A stretch of DNA of 13,406 bases, taken from JANSYP01 sp039184415. GTDB taxonomy: Bacteria; Pseudomonadota; Alphaproteobacteria; Rhodobacterales; Rhodobacteraceae. The stretch spans positions 1-13,406 of the forward strand of contig JBCDBB010000106.1 of the NCBI GenBank assembly GCA_039184415.1, written 5' to 3'. The position numbers were made by a program, and so were the translations under genes. This document shows, one piece after another, positions 1 to 6,398 of this stretch (within the stretch, counting starts at the first letter, position 1; every line of letters begins with the position of its first letter). The notes beneath the pieces are model-generated. The model had not been told where the DNA came from and made no database searches. It saw only the letters and a list, made by a program, of their open reading frames with translations.

Positions 1-498
1 ATCAACACGCTGGCCTGTATCTATGGCCATGACGAGGTGAAGGGGCGGGTGAAGATCTATCCGCTGCCGCACATGCCGGTGGTGAAAGATCTCATCCCTG
101 ATCTTACCCATTTCTACGCGCAGCATGCCTCCATCATGCCGTGGCTTGAGACGAAGACGAACCGCCCTGCGAAGGAGTGGAAGCAGTCTATTGAGGACCG
201 CAAGAAGCTCGACGGGCTCTATGAATGCGTGATGTGCGCTTCCTGCTCGACCTCCTGTCCGAGCTACTGGTGGAATGGCGACCGCTATCTCGGGCCGGCC
301 GCGCTTCTCCATGCCTATCGCTGGATCATCGACAGCCGCGACGAGGCCACGGGCGAGCGGCTCGACGATCTGGAAGACCCGTTCAAGCTCTATCGCTGCC
401 ACACGATCATGAACTGCGCCAAGACCTGCCCGAAGGGTCTGAACCCGGCCAAGGCCATCGCCGAAATCAAGAAGATGATGGTCGAACGCACCGTCTAG
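1..498 (+). CDS. sdhB: Succinate dehydrogenase iron-sulfur subunit, C-terminal part (5' end outside window)
   Basis: SdhB is the electron-transfer subunit of respiratory complex II. It passes electrons from the flavoprotein SdhA to membrane quinone at the inner face of the cytoplasmic membrane. The reading frame is open from base 1, so an internal GTG at 37 is not the start; about 165 residues of a protein normally near 260 are visible. The first visible cysteine (NTLAC) fits the last ligand of the [2Fe-2S] domain. CVMCASC at bases 226-246, followed by STSCP, holds the [4Fe-4S] ligands. CHTIMNCAKTCPKGLNP near the end is the [3Fe-4S]/quinone-site signature. The gene ends the presumed sdhCDAB operon, since a strong intrinsic terminator follows the stop within 30 bases. 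The family call is unambiguous. Confidence 0.97.
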   Translation: MNTLACIYGHDEVKGRVKIYPLPHMPVVKDLIPDLTHFYAQHASIMPWLETKTNRPAKEWKQSIEDRKKLDGLYECVMCASCSTSCPSYWWNGDRYLGPAALLHAYRWIIDSRDEATGERLDDLEDPFKLYRCHTIMNCAKTCPKGLNPAKAIAEIKKMMVERTV

Positions 499-521
499 GC
501 GCGCGGATCCACTCGCCTGGA

Positions 522-548
522 ACCCCCGGTCTTGTCCGGGGTTTTCGT
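522..548 (+). terminator. Intrinsic terminator after sdhB
   Basis: CCCCGG at 524-529 pairs perfectly with CCGGGG at 536-541 around a 6-base loop. It is followed at once by TTTTCGTTT. It lies 26 bases after the sdhB stop and before the start of the next gene, so it most likely ends the sdh transcript. Confidence 0.85.
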
Positions 549-605
549 TTCTTGCAGCCAGGCGGCAAGCATCCACCGATATTCTCTGAACCGACAGGCT
601 TTTCA

Positions 606-1013
606 GTGACCCCATTCCGATCCGCCGTGCTGCTGCTTGTGCTGAGCGTGCCTGCCTTTGCCGAACCTCTTCCCACCGACCCGGCCTATGTGCGGGACTC
701 GCCCTGCTGGCGGCAGCTCCAGGAAACCGGGGACGGCGCCGCGGCCTGGGACTGCGCCGGGGCCGCCATTGAGGCCGCGGATGCGGAGCTGAACCGCGTC
801 TACCAGGCCATCATGGACGGCGTTGACCCGCAATGGCCTCTGGCGGAGGAGTACAAGGACGCGCTGAGGACCGCCCAACGCGCCTGGATTGCCTTTCGCG
901 ATGCCGACTGCACGCGGATCGGTGTCGACGCGCGCGGGGACGCCAATCTGTGGATCCAGACCTGCTACGAGTACCAGACCCGCAAACGTATCGAAGAGCT
1001 GCAGGCCTACTGA
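606..1013 (+). CDS. Secreted LprI-like (DUF1311) lysozyme-inhibitor-family protein
   Basis: A 135-residue protein with an N-terminal signal peptide (basic N-end, Leu/Val-rich core, likely cleavage after AFA at residue 19), so probably periplasmic. The mature part has the family pattern: four cysteines (34, 50, 102, 120; probably two disulfides), DxELNRVYQ at 59-67 and the hallmark AQRAWIAFRDADC at 90-102. The family includes mycobacterial LprI, reported to inhibit lysozyme, but most members are uncharacterised and the function here is inferred from family only. The GTG at 606 was chosen because it directly precedes the signal peptide and no ATG lies between the sdhB stop and this point in frame. 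The Shine-Dalgarno is weak (ACAGG about 10 bases upstream). It is separated from sdhB by a terminator, so it is probably transcribed on its own. Confidence 0.85.
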   Translation: MTPFRSAVLLLVLSVPAFAEPLPTDPAYVRDSPCWRQLQETGDGAAAWDCAGAAIEAADAELNRVYQAIMDGVDPQWPLAEEYKDALRTAQRAWIAFRDADCTRIGVDARGDANLWIQTCYEYQTRKRIEELQAY

Positions 1014-1027
1014 GCGCTGAGCGCGCC

Positions 1028-1780
1028 TCAGGTCTTGGTGATCGAATTGCCGCCGTCGGCGATCAGCGCGCTGCCGGTGACAAAGGACGACTGATCCGAC
1101 ATCAGAAAGAGCGCGGCCTGGGCGATCTCCTCGGGCTCGGCCATGCGTTTGAGCGCATGCAGCCCGCGGATGTACTCAAGCGTGGCGGGATCCTCGCCCG
1201 CCATGGCGGTCCTGGTCCCCCCAGGCAGCAGCGCGTTGACGCGGATGCCCTCGGCCCCGTGCTCCGCGGCCAGCACCTGGGTCAGGCCGATGAGCCCGGC
1301 CTTGGCGGCGGCGTAGGCGCCCATCCCTGGCAGGCCGATCGTGTGCCCGACGAAGGACGAGGTAAAGGCGATCGACCCGCCCCCGGCGCGCATCAGGGCG
1401 GGGATCTGGTGCTTCGCGGCATAGAAGGCGCTGGTCAGGTTGACGGCCAGCACCCTGTCCCAGGTCGCGGACGTGATCTTGGGCACTGGGCCCATATCAC
1501 CGACGATTCCTGCATTGTTGAAGGCCGCATCGAGCCGGCCAAACCGCGCCTCGGCGGTCTCGACGAGCGCCGCCGCATAGCTTTCTTCCCGGACGTCGCC
1601 GGCCAGGCTGACAGCTCTGCCGCCGGCGTCATTGATCTCCGCCGCGAGCAGGTTCAGGAGCGTCTCCCGCCGGGCGCCGAGGACCAGCCTCGCGCCCTGG
1701 GCGGCAAAGAGCTTCGCCGCCGCCTCACCGATCCCGCTGCTGGCGCCTGTCACGATGATCGTCCTGTCTTTCAGATGCAT
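1028..1780 (-). CDS. Short-chain dehydrogenase/reductase (SDR), classical type
   Basis: A 250-residue cytoplasmic NAD(P)-dependent oxidoreductase; the substrate cannot be told from sequence. Classical SDR motifs occur in order: TGASSGIG (11-18) for cofactor binding, GDV at 61-63, NNAG (88-91), catalytic Asn114, Ser141/Ser142, and YAAAK with Tyr156 and Lys160. The C-terminal DGG (242-244) is also typical. The residue after the second strand (GARR, 36-39) is basic, which would fit NADP(H), but this is only a hint. The length is normal for the family. The ATG is supported by GAGGAG about 7 bases upstream. The gene converges on the LprI-like gene (14 bases between stops) and is divergent from the PhnM-like gene across 142 bases. 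Confidence 0.93.
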   Translation of the reverse strand: MHLKDRTIIVTGASSGIGEAAAKLFAAQGARLVLGARRETLLNLLAAEINDAGGRAVSLAGDVREESYAAALVETAEARFGRLDAAFNNAGIVGDMGPVPKITSATWDRVLAVNLTSAFYAAKHQIPALMRAGGGSIAFTSSFVGHTIGLPGMGAYAAAKAGLIGLTQVLAAEHGAEGIRVNALLPGGTRTAMAGEDPATLEYIRGLHALKRMAEPEEIAQAALFLMSDQSSFVTGSALIADGGNSITKT

Positions 1781-1922
1781 GGTCCGTCTCCTCTATGACG
1801 GGCGACGGACTAGACCGGAGGCGGATCCTTGCTCGACCCGGATCCTGCGCATTGGTGAGATGGTCCCGCAGAGGCGCAATCCTGCCCTTTCCTCCACCCG
1901 CCGGCGCCTTTAGGCAGCGGCC
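1781..1922. other. Divergent intergenic region, SDR / PhnM-like gene
   Basis: 142 bases that must hold the promoters of both flanking genes. The SDR Shine-Dalgarno (GAGGAG on the minus strand) lies at its left edge. Two GGATCC palindromes at about 1824 and 1841, 11 bases apart, form a 6-bp inverted repeat. I see no convincing -35/-10 pair or operator. Confidence 0.4.
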
Positions 1923-3077
1923 ATGCAACGTGAGCTGACTTTTGTCGGAGGCGAGCTGTTGGGGCCGCGGGGGCTCGCGCCCGCCGATCTGAGCATCCGG
2001 GACGGATGTTTCGCCGATGCGACCGTGGGGGCGCGCTGGCGCCGCGTCGATGTTGGCGGCCTCTGGCTTCTGCCGGGCATCGTCGATCTCCATGGCGACG
2101 GGTTCGAACGCCACCTCGCGCCGCGCCGCGGGGTCATGACGGACTTGGCCAAGGGGCTCGAAGCGGTGGAGGCGGAGCTCGCCACCTGCGGCATCACCAC
2201 GGCCTGGCTCGCGCAATTCTGGTCCTGGGAGGGCAGCATGCGCGGGCCGGGTTTCGCGACACGGCTGGCCGAAGCGTTGACCGGCAGCCGGGCCGGGCGG
2301 CGGCTGGATCTGCGCATGCAACTGCGGTTGGAGAGCCACATGGTCGAGGATGGCGATGCGGTCCGTTCCCTCATCGCGGCCCACGGGATCGACTATCTCG
2401 TGCTCAACGACCACCTCCCCCATGCCCGTCTGGCCGAGGGGCGCACCCCGCCGCGGCTGACCGGATCGGCGCTGAAGGCCGGCCGGTCGCCCGAGGCGCA
2501 TCTGGCCGAGATGCGGCACCGGGCGGCGCAGGGTTCGATGGTCGCCGGCTTTGTCGGAGCGCTCGCCCGGGACCTCGCGGCCCTTGGTGTGCGGCTCGGT
2601 TCTCACGACGACCCGGACGCCGAGACACGGGCGTGGCACAGCGCTCAAGGCTTTGATATCTGTGAGTTTCCCACCACACGCGCGGCGGCAGAAGCCGCCC
2701 ATGCCGAGGGTGCGCCGGTGATCATGGGCGCGCCGAACGTCCTGCGCGGCGGCAGCCACGGCAAGGGTGTCGCAGCGGAGGCGCTAATCGCGGACAGGCT
2801 CGTTGATGCGCTGGTCTCCGACTACCACTACCCATCGCTCGCGGGGGCCGCGCTTGCGCTGGCCGACAGGGGAACGGTAGGCTTCGCCGAGGCCTGGGCG
2901 CTGATCTCCAGCCGTCCGGCGGCGCTCATGGGGCTCGCGGACCGGGGCCGGATCGCCCCGGGCGCGCGGGCGGATCTGGTGGTGTTCGATCCCGCGGGCT
3001 GCCGCATTCTGGGCTGCTTTGCCGCCGGCCGGCCTGCATATCTAAGCGGCCCGCTGGCCGATGCGCTGCTCAGTTGA
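1923..3077 (+). CDS. phnM: PhnM-family amidohydrolase (ribose 1-methylphosphonate 5-triphosphate diphosphatase-like)
   Basis: A 384-residue member of the amidohydrolase superfamily. It matches E. coli PhnM, which removes diphosphate from alpha-D-ribose 1-methylphosphonate 5-triphosphate in the C-P lyase pathway. Shared blocks are WLLPGIVDLHGD (48-59; E. coli has HTD), SHDD (227-230), EFPTT (248-252), MGAPN (268-272), RGGSHGKG (275-282), SDYHYPS (299-305) and the C-terminal ADLVVFD (350-356). These contain the expected metal-ligand His and Asp residues. No other phn gene is in the window, so it is either a stand-alone copy or works on a related ribosyl phosphonate or phosphate; the family call is firmer than the substrate. 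The start is the ATG at 1923, which lacks a good Shine-Dalgarno. Its last 8 bases overlap the end of the convergent gene. Confidence 0.85.
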   Translation: MQRELTFVGGELLGPRGLAPADLSIRDGCFADATVGARWRRVDVGGLWLLPGIVDLHGDGFERHLAPRRGVMTDLAKGLEAVEAELATCGITTAWLAQFWSWEGSMRGPGFATRLAEALTGSRAGRRLDLRMQLRLESHMVEDGDAVRSLIAAHGIDYLVLNDHLPHARLAEGRTPPRLTGSALKAGRSPEAHLAEMRHRAAQGSMVAGFVGALARDLAALGVRLGSHDDPDAETRAWHSAQGFDICEFPTTRAAAEAAHAEGAPVIMGAPNVLRGGSHGKGVAAEALIADRLVDALVSDYHYPSLAGAALALADRGTVGFAEAWALISSRPAALMGLADRGRIAPGARADLVVFDPAGCRILGCFAAGRPAYLSGPLADALLS

Positions 3078-3516
3078 GCCGCGCCACCGACCCCGTTGTC
3101 AGGTCGATCCGCCACCGTGTCGGCACCGTCGGGCAGCAGCGCGGATCGTTGGGACCCGGCATCGTCGTCGTCACCTCCACATGGGTGGGAGAATACACCG
3201 CATCGCGCGGGGTCTGCCCGAATAATCCTTCTATAGTATGGGTTTGCGCGAAGCCCTGAGCGGTCCGGGCAAAGAGCGCACTGGCGATGCCGACCGCGTT
3301 CCCACCATGGGGATTTTCGAGATAGGCGACGGCGACCGCATGCTGCGCCTGACCCGGGTCGCCATGGTCGGGAAGCCAGTAGGCGCTGATCACCCCGGGT
3401 CCGAAGGACTGGGACATCAGCGCATCGAGATTGCCCCAGCTCTGGGCGGCGAGTCCTGTGGCCCAGGACAGGCACATCGTAAGGAGTATGGGCAGGAGCA
3501 GCGTGCGTCGAACCAT
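3070..3516 (-). CDS. Small exported protein of unknown function
   Basis: 148 residues with a clear signal peptide (RR at 3-4, hydrophobic core, likely cleavage after GLAA at residue 24), so it is probably periplasmic. I do not recognise a characterised family. The C-terminal part has a vicinal cysteine pair in NDPRCCPTVPTRWRID (123-138). This resembles the RCCPS-type motif I recall in various exported bacterial proteins such as the LppP/LprE group, but I could not check it. The gene is convergent with and overlaps the PhnM-like gene by 8 bases, and is divergent from the small membrane protein gene 50 bases away. A possible minus-strand promoter lies upstream: TTGGCG (3545-3550) and TAGCAT (3523-3528), spaced 16 bases. 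Confidence 0.75.
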   Translation of the reverse strand: MVRRTLLLPILLTMCLSWATGLAAQSWGNLDALMSQSFGPGVISAYWLPDHGDPGQAQHAVAVAYLENPHGGNAVGIASALFARTAQGFAQTHTIEGLFGQTPRDAVYSPTHVEVTTTMPGPNDPRCCPTVPTRWRIDLTTGSVARLN

Positions 3517-3566
3517 CGGCCTATGCTAGCACAGAAGCACCCTTCGCCAAGCCCGCAAGGTCACCG
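3517..3566. promoter_or_regulatory. Short divergent promoter region
   Basis: Fifty bases between two divergent start codons. On the minus strand TTGGCG (3550-3545) and TAGCAT (3528-3523) are 16 bases apart and could serve as -35/-10. On the plus strand AAGG at 3557-3560 is the Shine-Dalgarno of the 3567 gene. No operator is obvious. Confidence 0.4.
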
Positions 3567-3782
3567 ATGCCGCTCATCCTGATCCTCGCATTAATCGTTC
3601 TGGTCTGGCTTTACATGACCTTCAAGGCACGCCAGCGGGTGCGTGACTGCCGCTGGCGGGAAAGCCACGATAAGGACACGCCGGAGGGCCGCTATTTCAT
3701 CTGCATGAATTGCGGCGCGGAGACCTTCTGTCCCGACAACTTGCCGCCGCCGGTGTGCCTGAGGCCCGAACGGCGGGAGTAG
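3567..3782 (+). CDS. Small membrane-anchored protein with Cys cluster, function unknown
   Basis: 71 residues. Residues 2-19 form one hydrophobic membrane segment at the N-terminus. A basic stretch (KARQRVR, 20-26) follows, so the rest is probably cytoplasmic. The soluble part holds five cysteines: Cys28, CMNCG at 46-50, Cys55 and Cys64. This looks like a degenerate zinc-ribbon-like or metal-binding knuckle. I recall similar tiny proteins (membrane segment, then CRW, CxxCG, PPxxC) in other Rhodobacterales, but no function is known to me. The ATG has AAGG 6-7 bases upstream. It is convergent with deoD across an 81-base gap that contains an unusual palindrome. Confidence 0.75.
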   Translation: MPLILILALIVLVWLYMTFKARQRVRDCRWRESHDKDTPEGRYFICMNCGAETFCPDNLPPPVCLRPERRE

Positions 3783-3785
3783 CCT

Positions 3786-3820
3786 TTGTACGAAACGTCC
3801 AAACGGACAGTTTGTACATT
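3786..3820. promoter_or_regulatory. Imperfect palindrome, operator-like or stem-loop
   Basis: GTCC (3797-3800) and GGAC (3805-3808) flank AAAC. The arms extend outward as GAAAC/GTTT and then TGTAC (3787-3791) / GTACA (3814-3818), with one unpaired base on each side. The half AAACGGACAGTTTGTAC resembles operators that I recall upstream of TetR-type efflux regulators, but it lies between two convergent genes (stops at 3782 and 3864). No T-run follows, so a classic intrinsic terminator is not well supported. The role is undecided. Confidence 0.4.
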
Positions 3821-3863
3821 TATGTTCGTGCTTTGGACCCGCCTGGTGCGGACCGGCGAACGT

Positions 3864-4568
3864 TCAGGCGAAGGCGGCCTCCAGCGCGATCTCGACCATG
3901 TCGGAAAATCCCGATTGCCGCTCGTCCGGGGTCAGATGCGTGCCGTCGAGCAGATGGTCGGAGACGGTGAGGAGGGCCAGCGCGCGGCAGCCATGGCGCG
4001 CGGCGACGGTGTAGAGCTCCGCGGCCTCCATCTCGACGGCGAGCACGCCATGGCGGGTCATCTGTTCGTTCAGGTCGGGGCGTTCGTCATAGAACGTGTC
4101 GGACGAATAGATGCCGCCGACATGGACGGTGCTGCCGCGCGCCTCTGCGGCGGAGACGGCGGCGGAGAGCAGCCCGTAATCCGCGCAGGGCGCATAATGC
4201 AGTTCGCGGAAGAGCGCCGAGGACGGAGTCGAGACCGAGGAGGCGGTCATCGCGATCACGACATCGCGCAGATTGACCGCCTGCTGCATCGCGCCGGTGG
4301 AGCCGATACGGATCAGCGTTCTGGCGCCGAAATCACGGATCAGCTCGTTGGCGTAGATCGAGAGCGACGGCATCCCCATGCCCGAGCCGTGGATCGTCAC
4401 GCGGTTGCCGCGCCAGCTGCCGGTGAAGCCAAGCATACCGCGCACGGCGTTGACCTGCTTTGGCGCGTCGAGGAATGTCTCGGCGGCCCATTTGGCGCGC
4501 ATCGGGTCGCCGGGCATCAGCACGGTTTCGGCGATGTCGCCGGGTTCGGCTCCGATATGGATGGTCAT
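3864..4568 (-). CDS. deoD: Purine nucleoside phosphorylase, DeoD type
   Basis: A cytosolic hexameric enzyme of purine salvage: purine (deoxy)nucleoside plus phosphate gives the base plus (deoxy)ribose 1-phosphate. The 234 residues compare with about 239 in E. coli, and numbering from Met1 falls on the mature E. coli positions. His4, Gly20, Arg24 (PGDPMR), Arg43, Arg87 and Ser90 (RIGS) fit the phosphate and sugar sites. Glu179-Met180-Glu181 (VEMEAAELY) bind ribose. Asp204 (TVSDH) and Arg217 are the catalytic pair. The frame is open upstream to 4763, but the ATG at 4568 matches the family N-terminus and has GGGAG about 8 bases upstream, so the longer version is rejected. It stands alone, with no other deo genes in the window. 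Confidence 0.95.
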   Translation of the reverse strand: MTIHIGAEPGDIAETVLMPGDPMRAKWAAETFLDAPKQVNAVRGMLGFTGSWRGNRVTIHGSGMGMPSLSIYANELIRDFGARTLIRIGSTGAMQQAVNLRDVVIAMTASSVSTPSSALFRELHYAPCADYGLLSAAVSAAEARGSTVHVGGIYSSDTFYDERPDLNEQMTRHGVLAVEMEAAELYTVAARHGCRALALLTVSDHLLDGTHLTPDERQSGFSDMVEIALEAAFA

Positions 4569-4739
4569 GGGCGGGCTCCCTCGCTGCGGTCCTTCGGGGA
4601 TAACATCCGTGTGCGGAAAGAGAAGGCGCAACGACCGAAAACCCTGCAAGCCCCACGGCACTCCCCGCCTGGACGACCATCCGGGCAGGCACAACGGATT
4701 GGATCGACCGGGACCGCAAAGCGCTTGCGATAGGGGGGT

Positions 4740-4776
4740 ACGAACTTCGGTCGTGCCGGACAAAACGACCGTTCGT
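4740..4776. other. Twelve-pair bulged stem-loop upstream of deoD and the PreA-like gene
   Basis: ACGAA (4740-4744) pairs with TTCGT (4772-4776), and CGGTCGT (4748-4754) pairs with ACGACCG (4765-4771). That gives 12 pairs with a 3-base bulge (CTT) and a 10-base loop. The right arm also takes part in the smaller repeat ACCGTT/AACGGT (4768-4785). No T-run follows on either strand. It could be an operator, a processed leader structure of the deoD transcript, or chance. Confidence 0.35.
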
Positions 4777-5100
4777 CGAAACGGTGGCGATGAGCTCTGT
4801 CTACCGCCCGGTCAAAAATCGTCCGCCGTAAAAGGTGCTGTTTTCCCAGGGTGACCGCCCTGAGCCAGAGGAATTCAAGGCTTGAGATGAACCAAGGGAA
4901 GCTGGCAAACAGCGCATCCGCCCGACGCTTTACAGGGGGAACTCGCCAAGGTGGATGTCCGCCGGGATCGCGGGCGCTTCGATTGGCGCGATGGCTGCGA
5001 TCCTGACCTGACAGGGGATGCCCGTGTCCCCGCCAATGCTGCTGCTTTGGAAGGCGTCACACCTTGTGGTGTTTCGCGCGCGCGTCGCGGGCGCCGGGGG

Positions 5101-5141
5101 AACATTGACTTTTCAATGTTTCATGCTGACCTTGTTACTAT
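5101..5141 (+). promoter_or_regulatory. Perfect 8-bp inverted repeat plus extended -10, promoter/operator of the PreA-like gene
   Basis: AACATTGA (5101-5108) and TCAATGTT (5113-5120) are exact reverse complements separated by CTTT, a typical size for a dimeric repressor or activator site. Sixteen bases further on, TGTTACTAT (5133-5141) is an extended -10 of TGn plus TACTAT. A transcript would then begin near 5148, placing the palindrome at about -47 to -28, over the -35 region. TTGACT inside the palindrome resembles a -35 but is spaced too far (25 bases) from this -10. With this start site the upstream ATGs at 5116 and 5140 would be untranscribed, which favours the GTG start. Confidence 0.55.
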
Positions 5142-5163
5142 GAAAAACACGGGGTGCGCTGTG

Positions 5164-6258
5164 GTGAACACACTTGCTACGAGTTTTACGGGTCTTGAGT
5201 TCGACAACCCCTTCGTTCTGGCATCTGCGCCGCCGACGGAAAGCAAACGCAAGATTCTGAAAGCCTTCGAGGCTGGCTGGGGTGGCGTTGTCACCAAGAC
5301 GATCGGTTTGCACCCGGTTGAAAACGTGGCCGGCCCGAAAACGATCTTTCAACGTACGAGCGAAGCAAAGCCTTATGTATCGCGCGTGAAACGACCAGAT
5401 ACGGTTTCTCATTCCTCCTGGAACTGGGAATTGATTTCTGATCAGCCGCTCGATTTGTGGCTGCCGGATTTGGAAGAGATCAAAGCCGAATATCCGGATC
5501 GCATGCTCATTGCGTCTATTATGGCCGGTGCCGGAAATGATGAGGAAATGGAAAACTGGCGCAAGCTTGCGACCGCTTGCGTGAATGTCGGATGTGACGC
5601 GATCGAGCTGAACCTGTCATGCCCTCACATGGACCGTAAGGATATGGGGGCAAATATCGCCAATGATGAAGACATTATCAGATCGATCCTGCAGGCTGTA
5701 ACCGGCGCGGTCAGCGTTCCGATCTGGGTCAAACTGACGCCTTCGAGTTCCTCCCTCGTCGAGGCTGCTGGTGCCGCCTATGACGCGGGCGCCGCGTCGA
5801 TATCGCTTTGCAATACTTTTCCGTCCATTCCCCTGATGGACCCTGAGACCTTGAAATTTGAGGTCGAGGTCGACGGGCTGGTCACGTCCGGAGGCTTGGG
5901 TGGATTGGCTATTCTGCACCAAGCCCTGCAGCGTGTGTCGGATATCTCGCGTGCTTTCCCGGACAAAGCAATTTCCGGAATTGGCGGAATAAGAGGGTTT
6001 CGCGAGGCATTCAATTTTATCGCCCACGGCGCAGGCACCGTGCAAGTCTGTACGGCGGCGATGGAGGAAAAGGGCAGTGGTGGCGTTGGCGTCAAGCTCA
6101 TCCAGGAATTGAAGCAGGATTTGAGCGACTACCTGGAGCGCAAAGGCTATTCATCCATTGAAGAGTTCCGGGGTATCGCACGCGAACGGATTGTCGAGCA
6201 TTCTCAGGTCCGTAGAAAGAGCGACGCGTACAATGGCGGCTACCAGATCGCCTCCTAG
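5164..6258 (+). CDS. Dihydropyrimidine/dihydroorotate dehydrogenase-family flavoprotein (PreA-like, no ferredoxin domain)
   Basis: A TIM-barrel FMN enzyme of the family that reduces the 5,6 double bond of pyrimidines or oxidises dihydroorotate. Shared features with PreA are NPFVLASAPPT near the N-terminus, AFEAGWGGVVTKT, ASIMAG, ELNLSCPH with the catalytic-position Cys, KLTP, GIGGIRG and the late VQVCTA (phosphate-binding/FMN end). PreA and related DPD-type proteins usually continue after FRG into a two-cluster [4Fe-4S] domain. Here the protein ends about 30 residues later with no CxxCxxC motif, giving 364 residues. No PreT-like electron partner is in the window, so the electron donor and substrate are unknown. 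GTG 5164 aligns with the family start and has GGGG 9 bases upstream; GTG 5161, ATG 5140 and ATG 5116 are alternatives. GC is about 45-58% in sampled lines, against 65-75% nearby, suggesting transfer. Confidence 0.85.
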   Translation: MNTLATSFTGLEFDNPFVLASAPPTESKRKILKAFEAGWGGVVTKTIGLHPVENVAGPKTIFQRTSEAKPYVSRVKRPDTVSHSSWNWELISDQPLDLWLPDLEEIKAEYPDRMLIASIMAGAGNDEEMENWRKLATACVNVGCDAIELNLSCPHMDRKDMGANIANDEDIIRSILQAVTGAVSVPIWVKLTPSSSSLVEAAGAAYDAGAASISLCNTFPSIPLMDPETLKFEVEVDGLVTSGGLGGLAILHQALQRVSDISRAFPDKAISGIGGIRGFREAFNFIAHGAGTVQVCTAAMEEKGSGGVGVKLIQELKQDLSDYLERKGYSSIEEFRGIARERIVEHSQVRRKSDAYNGGYQIAS

Positions 6259-6312
6259 ATCAGCCGGGCTCCGTGACCGGATCGACAGTCTGTAAATCGG
6301 CTGGTCTTTTCG
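6258..6312 (+). terminator. Probable intrinsic terminator of the PreA-like gene
   Basis: GATCAGCCG (6258-6266, starting on the last stop-codon base) pairs with CGGCTGGTC (6298-6306), with one G-T pair, and TTTTCGTC follows. The long loop contains its own TCCG/CGGA hairpin. A second perfect 7-bp hairpin, GGCGTTG/CAACGCC (6316-6335, loop of 6), lies just beyond it in this convergent gap but has no T-run on either side. Confidence 0.6.
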
Positions 6313-6398
6313 TCGGGCGTTGGCGTAGCAACGCCTCGCTGGAGCGCAGTGCCGCTTTGATCGGACATCGAACAGCACTTTAGGGCGCGGGGCGTGCG

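Larger units (their letters stand above)
4569..5163. other. 595-base intergenic region without a supported gene
   Basis: It lies between divergent deoD and the PreA-like gene. Reading frames cross it in both directions, but none has a recognisable protein, a good ribosome site or the codon pattern of its neighbours. It contains a bulged stem-loop at 4740-4776, a 6-bp inverted repeat ACCGTT/AACGGT at 4768-4785, a short hairpin CAGGG/CCCTG at 4847-4862, and TCAAG-G-CTTGA at 4875-4885. A strong palindrome and promoter candidate sits at 5101-5141. A 39-codon ORF starts at the ATG at 4887, but nothing supports it as a gene. The mixed base composition and lack of coding signal would suit DNA that came in with the adjacent low-GC gene or a decayed gene, which is inference only. 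Confidence 0.5.

Noticed and set aside
833..1798. 321-codon plus-strand ORF opposite the SDR gene
   Set aside because: Shadow frame. The minus strand encodes a complete SDR with TGASSGIG, NNAG and YxxxK.
1824..1846. Two GGATCC palindromes 11 bases apart before the PhnM-like gene
   Set aside because: Short and self-complementary individually. A chance pair in GC-rich DNA is plausible, and nothing else supports an operator.
4569..4763. N-terminal extension of deoD to an upstream ATG
   Set aside because: The extra 65 residues look non-coding. The ATG at 4568 matches the E. coli DeoD start residue for residue and has its own Shine-Dalgarno.
4875..5105. Minus-strand 76-codon ORF upstream of the PreA-like gene
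   Set aside because: Arg/Pro/Ser-rich with no ribosome site or family features. It reads like random high-GC DNA.
4951..5163. N-terminal extension of the PreA-like gene from GTG 4951
   Set aside because: The added 71 residues match nothing in the family, and the promoter candidate and palindrome lie inside this stretch.
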